DNA from: Shouchella xiaoxiensis
Lineage (GTDB): Bacteria > Bacillota > Bacilli > Bacillales > Bacillaceae_D
Direction of reading: 5' to 3'
Length of the DNA: 64,000 nt
NCBI RefSeq assembly: GCF_016907895.1
Contig: NZ_JAFBCV010000009.1
Span: forward strand, 111,641 to 175,640
The position numbers and the translations under genes are program-made. The notes under the pieces are model-generated. The model was not told the origin of the DNA, did no database searches, and was given only the letters and a program-made list of their open reading frames with translations. Below are positions 26,817-35,061 of the stretch, piece by piece; the first letter of the stretch is position 1, and each line of letters opens with the position of its first letter.

Positions 26817-27496
26817 CGACAATGCTTGATTTTCAAGGTGTAACGAAATCTTTTGGAGACGGAGAAGGAAGAGTAGACGTGTTAAAGAGCATCCAGCTAT
26901 CGGTAAAGTCTGGTGAGCTGGTTTGTATAACAGGACCCTCAGGATCAGGAAAGAGTACGATGCTTTCCTTAGCTGGCGCTTTGCTTTCGCCAAGTTCAGG
27001 AACGATAAAAATAAATGGGAAAGACCTTTCAAAGCTGGATGAAAAAGCAAGAAGTGACGTACGTCTAAATCAAATCGGCTTTATCTTTCAATCCGCGCAC
27101 TTGTTGCCGTATTTAAAGGTTGAGGATCAGCTTCTTTATATCGCAAAACTAGCAAAAATGGAACGCAAACAAGCGAAAGAGCGTACGGCAGAACTATTGG
27201 ATTCATTAGGAATGTCGCATCGGGCGAAGCAGTACCCAGTTAACTTATCTGGTGGGGAAAAACAACGAGTAGCGATTGCGCGAGCTTGGATGATTAATCC
27301 AGATTTAATTCTAGCGGATGAACCAACGGCTAGTCTAGATGCCAAGCGCGCCCGTGAGGTTGTCGAAACGCTAGCTAAAGAAGTGAAAGCAAAAGATAAA
27401 GCAGCCGTTATGATCACCCATGACCAGCGGATGTTTGATTTATGTGATCGGGTCATTGTGATTGAAGACGGAAAGATAACGACCGAACATGCATAA
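26813..27496 (+). CDS. MacB/HrtA-like ABC transporter ATP-binding protein
   Basis: A 227-residue ATPase partner of the preceding permease. Walker A GPSGSGKST, Q-loop FIFQSAHLL, signature LSGGEKQRVAIARAW, Walker B LADEPTASLD and H-loop ITHD are all intact. The start is coupled to the permease stop through ATGA. The pair follows swrC by 163 nt, so it could be a separate unit. The substrate is unknown; family members export haem, lipoproteins or peptides. Confidence 0.9.
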   Translation: MTTMLDFQGVTKSFGDGEGRVDVLKSIQLSVKSGELVCITGPSGSGKSTMLSLAGALLSPSSGTIKINGKDLSKLDEKARSDVRLNQIGFIFQSAHLLPYLKVEDQLLYIAKLAKMERKQAKERTAELLDSLGMSHRAKQYPVNLSGGEKQRVAIARAWMINPDLILADEPTASLDAKRAREVVETLAKEVKAKDKAAVMITHDQRMFDLCDRVIVIEDGKITTEHA

Positions 27497-27500
27497 TCTG

Positions 27501-27534
27501 GTAGCCAAGCTGAGATTTATCTCGGCTTGGCTAC
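27501..27534 (+). terminator. long hairpin after the ABC pair
   Basis: Sixteen-base arms (27501-27516 and 27519-27534) pair with one G-T around TT. No T run follows on the plus strand, so it may be a stability hairpin or an inefficient terminator. Confidence 0.5.
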
Positions 27535-27572
27535 GCAATAATTTATATCCAGAAATTCACTAATTTCTTTTG

Positions 27573-27602
27573 TTGACAAAAGGAGGCTCTTCTTACTAGA
27601 AT
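27573..27602 (+). promoter_or_regulatory. promoter of the leader-peptide/mutS2-like transcript
   Basis: TTGACA (27573-27578) and TAGAAT (27597-27602), with an 18-nt spacer, lie about 40 nt before the leader ORF. Confidence 0.6.
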
Positions 27603-27644
27603 AAAAGGGTATATTTATTCCCTTAATCTAAAGGAGATTGTTGT

Positions 27645-27668
27645 ATGTATCTGGTTGTTCTTAACTAA
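27645..27668 (+). CDS. leader peptide MYLVVLN of an attenuator
   Basis: Seven codons with a textbook ribosome site (AAAGGAG, 8 nt before ATG). The peptide MYLVVLN resembles the stalling leader MYLIFM of the ABC-F gene msrD and other drug-sensing leaders. Its last codons (27656-27665) are perfectly complementary over 10 nt to 27746-27755, the 5' base of the first terminator hairpin. A short hairpin (ATCCAAT/ATTGGAT, 27668-27683) overlaps its stop. It likely senses ribosome stalling and controls readthrough into the MutS2-like gene 268 nt downstream. Confidence 0.65.
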   Translation: MYLVVLN

Positions 27669-27745
27669 TCCAATCAATTGGATAACCGAAATGCAAAAAA
27701 ACGTGGCTGCGCGACGTTTGTTTACTTATGTGCATTTTGGAGTAT

Positions 27746-27827
27746 GTTAAGAACACGTATCATAGCCTAAGGGATTATTTTGCTATGGCAGAGGTGTCAT
27801 GGTTTTTTTGTGTCTAAAAAAACCATG
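27746..27827 (+). promoter_or_regulatory. attenuator: terminator 1 with competing pairings
   Basis: ACAC...CATAGC (27753-27766) pairs with GCTATG...GTGT (27782-27797), followed shortly by seven T (27803-27809). Two alternatives compete. The leader ORF 3' end pairs with 27746-27755. Also, 27798-27809, including the T run, pairs perfectly with 27816-27827. Such mutually exclusive structures are the hallmark of transcription attenuation. Confidence 0.6.
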
Positions 27828-27854
27828 ATGAAGAGCTGCTATCGCTGTATCCTG

Positions 27855-27887
27855 CCGTCGTGAGCGTTTGTTCACGACGGTTTTTTT
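27855..27887 (+). terminator. second leader terminator before the mutS2-like gene
   Basis: CCGTCGTGA (27855-27863) and TCACGACGG (27872-27880) form a 9-bp stem followed by seven T, 48 nt before the gene. It is a strong intrinsic terminator inside the leader. Confidence 0.85.
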
Positions 27888-27935
27888 GTCTGGGCAAATG
27901 CAAGCTGCGGCTTCTAAATAAAAGGAGGAAGACCG

Positions 27936-29858
27936 ATGAATCAACAAACATTCGAAGCACTAGAATACAACGCTATTTTAACTAAAATTGCTAGCTATAC
28001 ACGGACGGATGCTGGGAAAGAAACGGTGCTTGAACTCAAACCGCTTGAAAATCGCAAGCAAATTGAGGCAAAGCTAGCAGAAGTGATGGAGGCAATGGCG
28101 ATACTCGAGCGAAGTGGGAGCGTCCCTATTCACAGCTTAGGGGAAATGGAACATTTTATTGAACAAGGAAAAAAAGGACTGTATGTCCGAGCGGATCAAT
28201 TTAACCAAGTGCTTTCGTTTCTCGATCATTGCCGCAAGCTAAAACAATTTATGAAGGACAAAGAAGCCATTGCTCCGGCTGTCTCAAGCTATGCGTTCTC
28301 AATTGAATCAATGGATGAACTCGAAGCAGAAATTTCCCGCTGTTTGCGTCACGGCCAAGTCGATGATCATGCCTCTAGTGAATTGGCGTACGCACGTCGT
28401 CAGCTGGCGACGTTGAACGATAAGGTGAAGGAGAAGGCGCAAGGGCTGTTAAAAAATAAACGGTTCACGCCTTATTTACAAGACAAGACGCTATCTGAAC
28501 GAAACGGCCGTATCGTTCTTTCAGTTAAGAAAGAATATCGCGCTAAGGTTGCAGGAACCGTGCTCGATACATCAGCTTCCGGGTCAACCTTATTCATTGA
28601 ACCCCATGATTTAAGCGACATTCAAGCAGATATTGCCATGATGAAGCTCGCAGAGGAGGCAGAGGTTGAACGAATCCTCTACGACTTAACAGCACAGCTG
28701 CTGACCTATGAGCAGGCGATTCGAATTGCCGTTGAAGTGATGCATCACTATGACGTGTTGTTTGCAAAAGCGAAATATAGCCAAGTCATTGAAGCGATTG
28801 CGCCCAACTTAAATGAAGACGATCATCTATCGTTCCTGCGCGCCCGTCATCCGATGCTGGCCCAGTCTGCCGTCCCGCTCACGATTCAGTTCGGCGAGGA
28901 AGAACGCGCGCTTGTTATTACCGGACCGAATACCGGTGGTAAAACGGTGACGCTGAAGACGATTGGATTATTAACCATTATGGCGCAAGCGGGGCTCCCC
29001 ATTCCGGTTGACGCAGGCAGCTCAGTCGCTATCTTTAAGGAGATTTACGTTGATATTGGAGACGGACAGAGCATTTCTGATAACCTCAGTACGTTTAGCT
29101 CACGCATGGTTAATATCATTGATATTATGCGGAAAACAAATGACCGCTCGCTCGTGTTAATTGATGAGCTTGGTTCAGGAACCGATCCAGCTGAAGGAAT
29201 GGCGCTCGCAATCGTTATTTTAGAACAGCTCTTTAAAAAAGGCGCGACGTTATTTGCCACAACGCACTACAGCGAGATGAAAGATTTCGCCCAAACAACA
29301 CCAGGTTTTTTGAACGCATCAATGGAGTTTGATCTAAATACGCTCGCACCAACGTATCGTCTACTCATGGACGAAACGGGCAAGAGTCAGGCATTTGATA
29401 TCGCCTTAAAGCTCGGCATGCATCCGGAAATGGTCGAGCGAGCCCACGAAGTTGCCTATAAAGAAGAATACGATTATCAGAGCCGATTTGAACCATCAGC
29501 GTTAAAAGAGTTACCATATGAGCAGCAAATTATTGTAAACAAGTATAGAAAGAAAAAGAAGACCGCGCCAAAAGAGATCGTTGTTCATTTTAATCAAGGT
29601 GATAACGTGACCGTTCAGGCAACAAATGAGACGGCAATTGTTTACAAGGGGCCTGATGTTTCTGGCAACTACATTGTTCAAATCAAAGGGGAAAAGCGGA
29701 CGGTAAATCAAAAGCGCCTCAAGCTCGCAATCTCAGCAAGTGAGCTCTACCCAGCTGATTATGATTTTGATCAAATTTTTAAAAGTGTAGCCTACCGCAA
29801 AACGAAACGAGATATGAGCAAGAAGCATGTGGACGGCCAGAGCCTAAATGAAGAATAG
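27936..29858 (+). CDS. MutS2-like ATPase lacking the Smr domain
   Basis: A 640-residue protein of the MutS2 family. The core/clamp region occupies residues 1-300 and the ABC-type ATPase ~300-540, with Walker A GPNTGGKT (330-337) and Walker B LIDELGSGTDP. A KOW-like stretch at ~550-600 (VVHFNQGDNVTVQATNETAIVYKG) follows. B. subtilis MutS2 is 785 residues and ends in an Smr nuclease domain; here the C-terminus stops without one. MutS2 is known to split collided ribosomes, and the drug-sensing style leader upstream suggests this short paralogue is induced by translation stress (inference). The start follows AAAGGAGGAAGACCG. Confidence 0.9.
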   Translation: MNQQTFEALEYNAILTKIASYTRTDAGKETVLELKPLENRKQIEAKLAEVMEAMAILERSGSVPIHSLGEMEHFIEQGKKGLYVRADQFNQVLSFLDHCRKLKQFMKDKEAIAPAVSSYAFSIESMDELEAEISRCLRHGQVDDHASSELAYARRQLATLNDKVKEKAQGLLKNKRFTPYLQDKTLSERNGRIVLSVKKEYRAKVAGTVLDTSASGSTLFIEPHDLSDIQADIAMMKLAEEAEVERILYDLTAQLLTYEQAIRIAVEVMHHYDVLFAKAKYSQVIEAIAPNLNEDDHLSFLRARHPMLAQSAVPLTIQFGEEERALVITGPNTGGKTVTLKTIGLLTIMAQAGLPIPVDAGSSVAIFKEIYVDIGDGQSISDNLSTFSSRMVNIIDIMRKTNDRSLVLIDELGSGTDPAEGMALAIVILEQLFKKGATLFATTHYSEMKDFAQTTPGFLNASMEFDLNTLAPTYRLLMDETGKSQAFDIALKLGMHPEMVERAHEVAYKEEYDYQSRFEPSALKELPYEQQIIVNKYRKKKKTAPKEIVVHFNQGDNVTVQATNETAIVYKGPDVSGNYIVQIKGEKRTVNQKRLKLAISASELYPADYDFDQIFKSVAYRKTKRDMSKKHVDGQSLNEE

Positions 29859-29862
29859 GAGG

Positions 29863-29899
29863 AACCCTTGGGACGCGGAAGCGGACCAAGGGTTTTTTT
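29863..29899 (+). terminator. terminator of the mutS2-like gene
   Basis: AACCCTTGG (29863-29871) and CCAAGGGTT (29886-29894) form a perfect stem followed by T. Confidence 0.85.
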
Positions 29900-29904
29900 G
29901 TAGA

Positions 29905-31050
29905 CTAACGATGTACTTGATGGTGGCGAAAATAGAGAAAAGAGCCGTAAATAAGGAAGCCAGAAATAAATGTAAAAATGATCACTAGCATGATTGGATA
30001 AAGCACGGGATAACCGAATAGATTATACGCCTCATACGCCTGGAACAAGCGCTCGACTCGGATGAATTCGAGATAGCTGAACGAGTTAAGGTAGGCAAAA
30101 AAACCTTCGTCCATACCAAATTGTCGGAGCAGAAAAGGAAACGCCAGAAGTCCTCCTGCAAGAAAAAAGGTAAACAACGTTTGCTTAAGCAACATGGAAA
30201 GGAAAACGACAAGAATGGTAAAGCAGAGGCAGGCAACGAGCTGCACAGCCATTGTAACAAGAAAGTATTGCCAAATCGTCCAGTCATAGGGTGCAAGCAG
30301 GTGATCAAAGCTAAAGGCATAAAGGTAGCTTGGCAAGCTTTGCATCGGCGCATCACCACCTGAGAACGAACCAGCGATAAAGAACTGTAACACAAGGTTC
30401 GTACCATGAAAGAGGAAGAAAATAATGGATGTGTACATAAGTGCAGCGATCAACTTTGCCGTAATGATTTTTCGTCTGCCATGCTTTGTTGCGAGAATGA
30501 GACCTGCTGTGCGCTTCGTGTATTCTTCCGCGTAGACAGGTGTCACTCCAAGTAAAATCATGATTGCAAGTAAAAGGACGCTAAAGAATGGTTCGATTAA
30601 TGCAAAAACGCTGTTCCATCCATTCACAAGATAGAAACCGTACGGGTTTTCTAAAGCATTAAGCATGTCCAATTCTTTCTTACTCTCCCGATGAGCATAA
30701 GTTCCCGTGGGCTCTCGTTCTAAGCTTTGGACGAGGGCTTCTTTCCGCTCAACTAATTCAGCAGCGCTATTGCCGGCGACTGCAACAACATATTGAACAT
30801 TTCCTTCTTCCATTAATAGGGATTGATCACCTGCATCGGAAGCCCGCATCGCCTCTCTTGCGGCGTCAACCTTATCTGGCGTTACTGCACCACCCCAGTC
30901 GGCATAAAGGCTCTCGTAAACGGGGTCTGCCAGCGTTTCGTTTGAGCCAGATGAACGTGGATCAAAAAAAATAAACAAGGCAAGACAGCCACCCATAACA
31001 AGCCAAAGACTTTTCCGCGAAAGAATTTTATAAAGTTCATGTCTAATCAT
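29905..31050 (-). CDS. ABC-2 type transporter permease
   Basis: A 381-residue membrane protein with an N-terminal helix (LWLVMGGCLALFIFF), a ~130-residue external region, and five further helices with the ABC-2 layout. I chose ATG 31050, which starts MIRHELYKILSRKSLW, a typical ABC-2 N-terminus. The longer frame would run back into the ATPase gene. It overlaps the ATPase gene by 8 nt and is the last gene of the sigma factor operon. The substrate is unknown. Confidence 0.82.
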   Translation of the reverse strand: MIRHELYKILSRKSLWLVMGGCLALFIFFDPRSSGSNETLADPVYESLYADWGGAVTPDKVDAAREAMRASDAGDQSLLMEEGNVQYVVAVAGNSAAELVERKEALVQSLEREPTGTYAHRESKKELDMLNALENPYGFYLVNGWNSVFALIEPFFSVLLLAIMILLGVTPVYAEEYTKRTAGLILATKHGRRKIITAKLIAALMYTSIIFFLFHGTNLVLQFFIAGSFSGGDAPMQSLPSYLYAFSFDHLLAPYDWTIWQYFLVTMAVQLVACLCFTILVVFLSMLLKQTLFTFFLAGGLLAFPFLLRQFGMDEGFFAYLNSFSYLEFIRVERLFQAYEAYNLFGYPVLYPIMLVIIFTFISGFLIYGSFLYFRHHQVHR

Positions 31051-31924
31051 GTGACTGCGCCTCACTTTCATTAAAAAAGAATAAGTAAACGTCTTCCAAT
31101 GTAGCTTGGACGTTTTTGGCTTGGGGCAGTGGTTTCTCTGGAGAGACAATCCGAATCGAAATACCATCTGCCTGCCGCTGGATATTGCCTAACTTAAATG
31201 AGCGTTGTACCTCTGCAAGTTCTTCCTGAGTCACAATAGCTGTCCAGACGTTGTCCTCAACCTGAGTAAGCAAGTTGTCCAGCGTGCTACGCTGGAGCAG
31301 CTGCCCGTTTTCCAGCAGCAAGATTTCTTTAGCAATGTATTCAATATCGGAAACAATATGGGTTGAAAGCAAGACAATGCGATTGGCAGAAATGTCGGAT
31401 AAGAGATTACGGAAGCGAATTCGTTCCTGTGGATCAAGTCCTGCTGTCGGCTCGTCGACAATTAAGATTTTGGGGTCATTTAATAATGCTTGAGCGATGC
31501 CAAGTCGACGTTTCATGCCGCCAGAATAAGTACCAAGTTTCTTCTTACGTTCATTTGTTAAATTAACTAAGTCAAGCACTTCGGCAACGCGTTTTTTTGC
31601 ATCGACTGGTGACAAGCCCTTTAGGCTTGCAAAGTACAGTAAGAAGCGCTCCGCGTTGAAGGTTTGATAAACACCAAAATCTTGCGGTAAGTAACCAAGC
31701 TGATCGCGGTAATTTTCATCTAGTAACGAGATGTCTTTGCCATCGAGCAGGATGCGTCCAGATGATGGTTTTGAAATGCTTGCTAACATTCGCATCAGGG
31801 TTGTTTTTCCGGCTCCGTTTGGACCGAGTAGTGCATAGACCCCTTCAGTTAATTCAGTTGAAAACGGTGAGATAATGACTTTTCCTTTAATTTGTTTTGT
31901 GATGTTCTCAATAACTAGTTTCAA
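31043..31924 (-). CDS. ABC-2 type transporter ATP-binding protein
   Basis: A 293-residue ATPase with Walker A GPNGAGKTT, Q-loop LPQDFG, signature YSGGMKRRLGIAQAL, Walker B LIVDEPTAGLDP and H-loop STHI. The probable start is TTG 31924 (LKLVIENITKQIKGK), inside the 3' end of the preceding membrane-protein gene. An ATG at 31966 in the same frame lies deeper in that gene and lacks a better site. Genes overlap on both sides, indicating one tightly coupled operon. Confidence 0.88.
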   Translation of the reverse strand: MKLVIENITKQIKGKVIISPFSTELTEGVYALLGPNGAGKTTLMRMLASISKPSSGRILLDGKDISLLDENYRDQLGYLPQDFGVYQTFNAERFLLYFASLKGLSPVDAKKRVAEVLDLVNLTNERKKKLGTYSGGMKRRLGIAQALLNDPKILIVDEPTAGLDPQERIRFRNLLSDISANRIVLLSTHIVSDIEYIAKEILLLENGQLLQRSTLDNLLTQVEDNVWTAIVTQEELAEVQRSFKLGNIQRQADGISIRIVSPEKPLPQAKNVQATLEDVYLFFFNESEAQSHD

Positions 31925-32750
31925 CGGGATCACTCTTTTCAAAATTTTGGTATTGCTTTGCAACATGCTTCAGCTGAAGTGTGAACAGCAGAATAGCGGT
32001 TAAAAAAGTGAAAAGGTAGAGGCTGATGTGCAAGGATAGAAAGACTTGACTTCTAATAGGGTCGAGAAGAACATAGCCACAGAAAACAAACCAGATAGCA
32101 AGAAAGCTAACAAGGAAGGGAATTCTCCTTAGTTTCATACTTAAATAGAAGGCAATCGCACAAAATAAGGTTAAGGGTACAAACCAGCTAAGTATTAAAG
32201 AAAACAACTGTGCTGCATCAATGATGGGCGTGGAGCTGAGCATAAAGAGTGTATTTACTAGTACTGTAAATAGACTGATGACGAGTAATCGAGCATATAG
32301 AATGGTATGAGCGCTCCATTTACAGCTCATTTCCATTTCTAATAAACCGTGCTCTCTTCCTTTAATGATTTCAAGTAAACCAAAAACAAAAGGAGCTGGG
32401 GCAAGCATAATAAGCGATAGAATTGGATGATGTGCGGTTTCAATTGTTATGAGGTAACCAACGATAAAAAATGCGATAGTCAATAACCAGTAACGTCGAC
32501 TCATATAGAAGATCTCGATACTTGCTCGCTCTATTAGAGTTTGTCCTTGACTGAACCAATTTTTTAACAGTCTTTCTTTAGCGGGAGCATATTGTTGTAA
32601 GGTCTCAATTGTTGCCTGAATTTGTTCTGAGTTCGGGTAGTTAACAAGATAAGCATCAAGTTCTTCTTCAAGCTCTTGCAGTGCTATGTACATTTCATCC
32701 GATAACAATTCTTCATCTTGTTTTGCGAAGTTGGTTTGTTGTTTCTTCAT
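31908..32750 (-). CDS. membrane protein, possible anti-sigma factor of the ECF operon
   Basis: A 280-residue protein with an 85-residue acidic cytosolic N-terminus (LQELEEELDAYLVNYP) followed by about six membrane helices. I recognise no zinc anti-sigma motif (HxxxCxxC). Its position directly after, and 38 nt overlapping, an ECF sigma gene and before an ABC pair suggests either an anti-sigma factor or a membrane component of the transporter. The start follows GGAGGGATATAG. Confidence 0.6.
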   Translation of the reverse strand: MKKQQTNFAKQDEELLSDEMYIALQELEEELDAYLVNYPNSEQIQATIETLQQYAPAKERLLKNWFSQGQTLIERASIEIFYMSRRYWLLTIAFFIVGYLITIETAHHPILSLIMLAPAPFVFGLLEIIKGREHGLLEMEMSCKWSAHTILYARLLVISLFTVLVNTLFMLSSTPIIDAAQLFSLILSWFVPLTLFCAIAFYLSMKLRRIPFLVSFLAIWFVFCGYVLLDPIRSQVFLSLHISLYLFTFLTAILLFTLQLKHVAKQYQNFEKSDPVETSY

Positions 32751-33294
32751 CTATATCCCTCCTTTTTAACTGTTTTTTTAACTTATGGATGCCTTGCTGT
32801 AGCCTTGATTTTACAGTTGCTTCTTTTTTGTTTGATAAAGAAGCGATCTCTTTAATCGATAAGTCATGGTAATATTTCAGGATAATGGCTTCGCGTTGGT
32901 GGTCGGGAAGAAGCCCCAATGCTTCTTTCACTCTTTCGCTATCTAGCTTTTTTGATAATAGTTTGGGTATATCTGCAGATTCATCTTTCAAAGACTCAAA
33001 TAAAGGAAGTTGCGTTGCGCTCTGTTGGTGGGCGCGACTTCTGAAATAATCTCGAGAATGATTAACTGCGATTGTTAAGAGCCAATGTGAAAAAGGTTTA
33101 CTGTTTTTGTAGCGAGGAATGGCCTTAATTACCTTAATAAACACTTCCTGAGTTAAATCATAGGCGAGTTGGTCGTTTCCTAATTTACGATAAAAAAATG
33201 CAAAGACCGTATGATAATGCCGTTTTACGAGTACATCCATTGCTGCCTTACTGCCTTGTTTGATTTCCGCAACTAATTCTGCGTCAGTTGGCAT
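32713..33294 (-). CDS. ECF-family RNA polymerase sigma factor
   Basis: A 193-residue group IV sigma factor. Region 2 spans about residues 20-85, with YDLTQEVFIKVIKAI and FSHWLLTIAVNHSRDYFRS. Region 4 spans ~125-180 and includes LPDHQREAIILKYYHDLSIKEIA. The start ATG 33294 is preceded by AGAGGTGGTGATTGCTT. The operon of sigma, membrane protein, ATPase and permease resembles the B. subtilis sigY-yxlCDEFG layout, though the sigma itself cannot be assigned to SigY. Autoregulation is likely, but no clear ECF promoter was identified upstream. Confidence 0.88.
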   Translation of the reverse strand: MPTDAELVAEIKQGSKAAMDVLVKRHYHTVFAFFYRKLGNDQLAYDLTQEVFIKVIKAIPRYKNSKPFSHWLLTIAVNHSRDYFRSRAHQQSATQLPLFESLKDESADIPKLLSKKLDSERVKEALGLLPDHQREAIILKYYHDLSIKEIASLSNKKEATVKSRLQQGIHKLKKQLKRRDIDEETTNQLRKTR

Positions 33295-33540
33295 AAGCAA
33301 TCACCACCTCTACTAATAGTAACGAAGGAAACCGAATAAAGATTTAAAAAAAGCTTATTTTTATAAAAATTAATAGACAGATTATGTCGACTTAGATACC
33401 AATTGTAGTCATTAATAGAATTAATATTCTGTTCATGTGACCAGCGTTTACATCGCTTGAAGGCTATGTCATACTACAGGCAGATGCTTTAGTGCGTATA
33501 AGGGTAAGGGATATGCACTCATAAGGAGGCTTCCTTGACG

Positions 33541-34380
33541 ATGATAAAAATAGTAACAGACTCCACCGTGGACCTGGATCAAACGGTTATAGATGAACTG
33601 GGAATTACAGTTGTACCTTTATCAATAAATATAGGCGACTCTAGTTATCTAGATGGAGTTGACATCACGAAAAAAGAATTTGCTCATTTATTAAAAACAA
33701 GCGAAACATTGCCAAAAAGTTCTCAACCACCAGTAGGGAAATTTATACAAGTATACGAGGATTTATTGCAAAATCCGGACGACCATGTCCTTTCAATTCA
33801 TATGACAAAAGCGATGAGTGGCACGGTCTCATCTGCGCAAATGGCTGCTGATGAGATGAGCGGTCGAGTGACGGTTATTGATTCTGACTACATTTCAATT
33901 GCGCTGTCTTTTCAAGTAAAAAGAGCTGCTGAATTAGTCCGTGAAAACGCTTCGCTTGAAGAGATCCGGAAAGCAATTGAAGCTATTCGTTCAGGTACCT
34001 CGCTTTACATTGTGGTCGATACGCTTGAGTATTTAGCAAAAGGTGGCCGAATTGGTAAAGGAAAAGCGCTGTTAGGCTCTTTATTAAAGATTAAGCCAAT
34101 TGCTGCTTTAAAAGAGGGAACGTACACGCCGGTAGGAACAAAGCGTTCTTACAAACAGGTCATCGAGTTTCTTGCTGAGAAGTTTCAATCAGAGACAGAA
34201 GGAAAAGAAGTTGGACATGTTGGCATTGCGCATATTGAAGGAGAGTCGCTTGCGAAGCAGGTTCATGATCGATTAAAGCAAATTCGCGAAGATTTTACGT
34301 TTTCATTAATGGAGACGTCACCGATTATTAGCACACACACAGGCCCTGGAGCGATTGCGCTCATGTATTATACAAAGTAA
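33541..34380 (+). CDS. DegV-family fatty-acid-binding protein (FakB-like)
   Basis: A 279-residue DegV-fold protein that binds a fatty acid and, in characterised members, presents it to the kinase FakA. Family segments are KIVTDSTVDL at the N-terminus, TSQP-like LPKSSQPPVG, SIHMTKAMSGTVSSAQMAA, VIDSDYIS, GGRIGKGKALLGSLLKIKPI and HTGPGA near the C-terminus. The start is either ATG 33541 or the in-frame TTG 33535; the AAGGAGG is nearer the TTG. FakA is not in the window. A partial inverted repeat (AGTGC...GCACT) lies just before the ribosome site. Confidence 0.9.
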   Translation: MIKIVTDSTVDLDQTVIDELGITVVPLSINIGDSSYLDGVDITKKEFAHLLKTSETLPKSSQPPVGKFIQVYEDLLQNPDDHVLSIHMTKAMSGTVSSAQMAADEMSGRVTVIDSDYISIALSFQVKRAAELVRENASLEEIRKAIEAIRSGTSLYIVVDTLEYLAKGGRIGKGKALLGSLLKIKPIAALKEGTYTPVGTKRSYKQVIEFLAEKFQSETEGKEVGHVGIAHIEGESLAKQVHDRLKQIREDFTFSLMETSPIISTHTGPGAIALMYYTK

Positions 34381-34389
34381 ATTTGGCTT

Positions 34390-34417
34390 AAATGCTCCTT
34401 GAGAAAGGGGCATTTTT
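34390..34417 (+). terminator. terminator of the degV-family gene
   Basis: AAATGCTCC pairs with GGGGCATTT (one bulge or mismatch) and is followed by T; it abuts the convergent DUF218 gene stop. Confidence 0.65.
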
Positions 34418-35034
34418 TATGTGTTTAATAAGTCACCTAGATCTTGATCGATGATTGCCCCAGTGCGGGTGTATTCAACAAGCTTTGTTGCTTCTGTCAG
34501 AACGCGCTTTCGACTAAATGGTGAAGCAAACCAATTCGTTGCTTTGGTCGTTCGGTCATCAACGGGGGCAAGCGAGTAGTTGATCCAATCAGGCATATAG
34601 GTTTTCATCGTCAGAAGAACACGCCGTGTGTGAATGCTTGATGTGACAATTATAACTCGTTCCATCTTGTGCAGATCAAATGCCCGATCAAGCACAAGTA
34701 ACGATGCGAGCACATTTTCTTTTGTGTGGAGCGAATCGGTCTCGGTTAATATCGCCTCTGCAGGAATACCGAGCTGTACGGCACGCTCTTGCATTAACTC
34801 GGCTTCAGGTTTTTTCGATTCATCCCACGAGACCCCGCCCGAAAATAACAGCGTCTTCGCCCGACCCGCTTTATATAAAGACGCGGCTTTAGGTACCTTA
34901 TAATCAACCGCTTTGCTACTTCCAGGTACAAAAATACAGTCAGCTTGCTTTTGGTCATCTTCGCCAACGTGGAAGAGCAGCTTTGTTAGTTGGGCATCGG
35001 TTAAGTCTTCTATTCGTAGCGTTGAGAGATACAT
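34417..35034 (-). CDS. YdcF/DUF218-family protein
   Basis: A 205-residue protein of the DUF218 (YdcF/SanA/ElyC) family, associated with envelope or nucleotide functions but biochemically poorly defined. It has CIFVPGSSK, LYKAGRAKTLLFSGGV, ERAVQLGIPAEAILTETDSLHTKENV and VIIVTSSIHTRRVLLTMK. It lacks the N-terminal membrane helix of many members, so it is probably cytosolic. The start follows GTGAGGAGGAAGAGCCT. Confidence 0.83.
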   Translation of the reverse strand: MYLSTLRIEDLTDAQLTKLLFHVGEDDQKQADCIFVPGSSKAVDYKVPKAASLYKAGRAKTLLFSGGVSWDESKKPEAELMQERAVQLGIPAEAILTETDSLHTKENVLASLLVLDRAFDLHKMERVIIVTSSIHTRRVLLTMKTYMPDWINYSLAPVDDRTTKATNWFASPFSRKRVLTEATKLVEYTRTGAIIDQDLGDLLNT

Positions 35035-35061
35035 AGGCTCTTCCTCCTCACAATTTTCATT

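Noticed and set aside
33295..33540. ECF-type autoregulatory promoter between the sigma gene and degV
   Set aside because: No convincing pair of ECF -35 and -10 elements could be picked out by eye, so none is annotated.
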